Source: Leishmania infantum JPCM5 (Eukaryota > Euglenozoa > Kinetoplastea > Trypanosomatida > Trypanosomatidae). Taken from it: a stretch of DNA of 64,000 nucleotides. Positions 61,916 to 64,000 of the stretch are shown here, one piece after another (the stretch's first letter is position 1; every line of letters starts with the position of its first letter). Below the pieces are notes generated by a model. That model worked only from the letters and a program-made list of their open reading frames with translations, did not search any database and was not told the DNA's origin. The translations under genes were made by a program, and so were the position numbers. Location of the stretch: assembly GCF_000002875.2 (NCBI RefSeq), contig NC_009412.2, positions 695,001 to 759,000 on the forward strand, given 5' to 3'.

Positions 61916-63304
61916 CTACAGCCACTTCCCGATGATCGCCATCACGGCCGCACCGATCCACAGCCCGGCGTACATCCCAATCCGCTTGGCCACGCCGCAC
62001 TTGCTCTTCGCGCCGCAGTGCACGTGCAGGTCGTGCGAGAAGTCCACGAACAGCAGATTGAAGGCAATGTACAGCATGATCCCGCCGCAGATCGAGTCCA
62101 GGATCGCACTCACCAACGCGTACGTCGTCCCCGACAGCGCGTCGCGCGACGCCATCACAGTGCCGGTGCCTGCCGCAATCCCGATCGGCGCAGAGAGCGA
62201 GAACACAAGCATCAGCGCAAGCTCCAGTGATATCTTGAACGACGCGTCCGCAAGACGCGCGCCCATCGCAAGGCCCTCAAACAGCTGGTGGAACACAAGC
62301 GCAATGATCAGCGCGCGCAGGTCCGCGCCGTTGGACACGGCAAGCGCAAGCCCCACAAACACGCTGTGCAGCGTCACGCCGAGCTCCATGCACAGCGCTG
62401 CCACGACGCGCTGCAGCGGCGGCATGTCCTCCGGCACAGCTACGCCGTGCTGGTGTCCCACACACTTCGCGGCGTCCATCTGAGGCACAGAGACACCGCC
62501 CTGTCCATCCTCCGCACCGCCGTACATGTCCTTCAGCACATCCTCGTCGGGCCTCTCCGCAAGCCCGTCCTTGCGCACCGCAAAGCACTCGTTGCGCAGC
62601 AAGCCGTGGCACGGATCCGTGGGCGGCACCTTACCAGCGGCGCGCGCGGTCCACCGCTCCGCAATCCACCCGACCGTCCCGTCAATTGCGTGCATCACGA
62701 TAGCGGCAATCATCGCAAACAGAAACGCCCAGCCCTCGTACATCTCGCGGAAGCTCTCAGGGACGCAGTCAGCCCCAAACACAACAGAAGCGTGGTTAAT
62801 CATGTGAATCATCGCAACAGCAAGCACCACACCCGTCGCAGCGGCCTTGCCCACAGCGTACACATACGCGTGGAGACGCAGCGCAGGCACACGCTTGCCC
62901 ACGATCGGGATCAGCGTGCCCACAACCGATGCAGCGAGAATGATGAAGATCGCAGCAATGTGCAATCCCAGCATGTAGTCGCCTTCCACAGAGGCGCAGC
63001 CGTGGCTGTGGCCGTGACCGCCGTCGGAGCCGCTGCCGTGGCTGTGGCCGTGGTCGCCGTCGGAGCCGCTGCCGTGGCTGTGGCCGTGGTCATGCCCAGA
63101 CTCAGCGTACGAGAGGCGGTGTCTCGTACCGTCACCGTTCGTGTCGGAGTGAATGTCCGCACAGCCCTGCGAGTAGGCCATCGTCTTCGTTGCGGAAGCA
63201 AAGGCCGACTGGAATTCGAGGGGTTCGCGCGCCTTCACCGCAACGGCAGCGCGCACAAGATCGCCGACCAGCTGGCGGAGCATCGCGAGGGTGGGTTGCG
63301 CCAT
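61916..63304 (-). CDS. ZIP3: ZIP-family zinc/iron transporter with N-terminal His-rich repeats
   Basis: A 462-residue ZIP (SLC39-like) importer that moves Zn2+ or Fe2+ into the cytosol. Residues 71-102 form a His-rich stretch built of 12-residue repeats (unit HGHSHGSGSDGD) before the first membrane helix (111-133). Eight hydrophobic segments follow. The two signature helices are present: the one with TLHSVFVGLALA and the next with HQLFEGLAMG, carrying the transport-site His and Glu. A cytosolic loop between helices 3 and 4 has a further His pair (GHQHGV). The first ATG after an acceptor-like CGCAG at 63374 is 63304. The symbol ZIP3 (a zinc importer of Leishmania) is suggested by the presumed chromosome context; the iron transporter LIT1 is the main alternative. 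Confidence 0.9.
   Translation of the reverse strand: MAQPTLAMLRQLVGDLVRAAVAVKAREPLEFQSAFASATKTMAYSQGCADIHSDTNGDGTRHRLSYAESGHDHGHSHGSGSDGDHGHSHGSGSDGGHGHSHGCASVEGDYMLGLHIAAIFIILAASVVGTLIPIVGKRVPALRLHAYVYAVGKAAATGVVLAVAMIHMINHASVVFGADCVPESFREMYEGWAFLFAMIAAIVMHAIDGTVGWIAERWTARAAGKVPPTDPCHGLLRNECFAVRKDGLAERPDEDVLKDMYGGAEDGQGGVSVPQMDAAKCVGHQHGVAVPEDMPPLQRVVAALCMELGVTLHSVFVGLALAVSNGADLRALIIALVFHQLFEGLAMGARLADASFKISLELALMLVFSLSAPIGIAAGTGTVMASRDALSGTTYALVSAILDSICGGIMLYIAFNLLFVDFSHDLHVHCGAKSKCGVAKRIGMYAGLWIGAAVMAIIGKWL
63001..63096. repeat. 36-bp tandem repeat inside the ZIP gene
   Basis: Two complete 36-base units (63001-63036 and 63037-63072, three differences near the middle) and a partial third unit to about 63091 encode the His-rich 12-residue repeat of the transporter's N-terminal region. 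Confidence 0.92.
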
Positions 63305-64000
63305 GGTCGCTGGCCTCCTGGGAATGTAAGAAGAGGCGATCGGAGCCGTGCTTAGGCCGAGCAAGAAGAGGATCTGCGGGTGCGCGCGAGAGACGGAGGC
63401 AGGCGGGGACGGGACGGAGCGGTCGGCGAGGGGTGGCGGCGTCGCACAGTCGCAGTAGGTTATGGAGAAACAAAAGAGAGAGATAAGAGTGAAGATGAAA
63501 AGGCCGTTATTTAGCGAGAGAGATCGAGAGAGCGTCTTGATGCCGGGCGGTGCGCGTGGGCGTCGAGGACGTGGAGGGCGTGCGTGGTACGCGGTGCGAG
63601 TAAGTTGGGTGGAGTGGGGCAGAAACGAGGTGGAAGAGGGGACACGTGAAGGGCAGTGGAAGAGGAGGCGCCGGCAGCGGCGCGACGCGGCACCAGGCAC
63701 GCACTCCAGAGCAACGCCGAGATGCACGCCGCCGTGACGACGCCGTCAGCGCTCAGCGGCGGCACGGCAGAGCCGGGCGACCCAGGCTATCGCATGCAGG
63801 GGAAGCACCACAACGCCCATCCCCGCACAGTCGCGCAACGCCGGAGGGCGAGCACAGGCGCGGGCACCACGCAGACACACACAGACACCAAGCATTACTT
63901 GTCACTGCGCACACCCCGGTTAGGCACAGGCCGTGCAATGCACCAGAGATGTCAGCGCACGGGCCGCGCGGCCGGAACAGAAACCCAGAAGCGTGGGGTA
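63305..64000 (-). other. ZIP 5' flank running into upstream spacer
   Basis: It contains the ZIP leader (acceptor-like AG at 63374-63375), a pyrimidine-rich block on the minus strand at 63465-63540, and from 63618 the second copy of the direct repeat. No gene start was seen before the window edge. Confidence 0.6.
63618..64000. repeat. Direct repeat, right copy (upstream of ZIP gene, cut by window edge)
   Basis: Matches 59284-59666 base for base from 63625 on. If the units are tandem, the sequence to the right should contain another ZIP copy ending upstream of this one. Confidence 0.93.

Overview
This 64 kb window looks like a piece of a Leishmania (kinetoplastid) nuclear chromosome. It is GC-rich, its genes have no introns, every confident gene lies on the minus strand as one polycistronic unit, and genes are separated by 0.6-3.5 kb spacers rich in GT/CA microsatellites. 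On the coding strand, pyrimidine tracts followed by AG sit just upstream of most start codons, as expected of spliced-leader acceptors. The gene set (RPA1 without its N-terminal domain, MtnB, BMS1, a ZIP transporter) recalls Leishmania chromosome 28; that placement is from memory. No strand switch, tRNA, rRNA or CRISPR array was seen.

Transcription runs from right to left. From the right edge the order is: a ZIP metal transporter flanked by a perfect direct repeat of at least 376 bp; PDCD5; a BCP1/BCCIP protein; a J-domain protein; a small PLAC8-like Cys-rich reading frame whose 5' end looks damaged; a DHHC palmitoyltransferase with an odd active-site context; BMS1 (40S biogenesis GTPase); a FAM86/EEF2KMT-like methyltransferase; a CFAP96-like ciliary protein; a C-terminal-motor kinesin-14 with a large loop insertion; MtnB (methionine salvage); a RAD5-like SNF2/RING ATPase with two RanBP2-type zinc fingers; RPA1; a small probable mitochondrial protein; a giant ~2,900-residue protein of unknown function; a Pch2/TRIP13-like AAA+ ATPase; a TOP3-beta-like topoisomerase with an RGG tail; and the N-terminal half of an ArfGAP running off the left edge.

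As in other trypanosomatids, neighbours are not expected to share a pathway. There is still a loose cluster of DNA-transaction genes (TOP3, PCH2, RPA1, RAD5-like) on the left and of ribosome or translation genes (BMS1, BCP1, FAM86-like) on the right. Start codons were chosen as the first in-frame ATG compatible with a plausible splice acceptor; in several genes (TOP3, RPA1, BMS1, BCP1, ZIP, J-protein) the open frame continues upstream without a usable ATG or beyond the acceptor.

The items most worth following are the direct repeat flanking the ZIP gene (a possible tandem array or amplicon boundary), the predicted ubiquitin-reading zinc finger in the RAD5-like protein, the kinesin motor insertion, the non-canonical DHHC enzyme, and the giant orphan protein.
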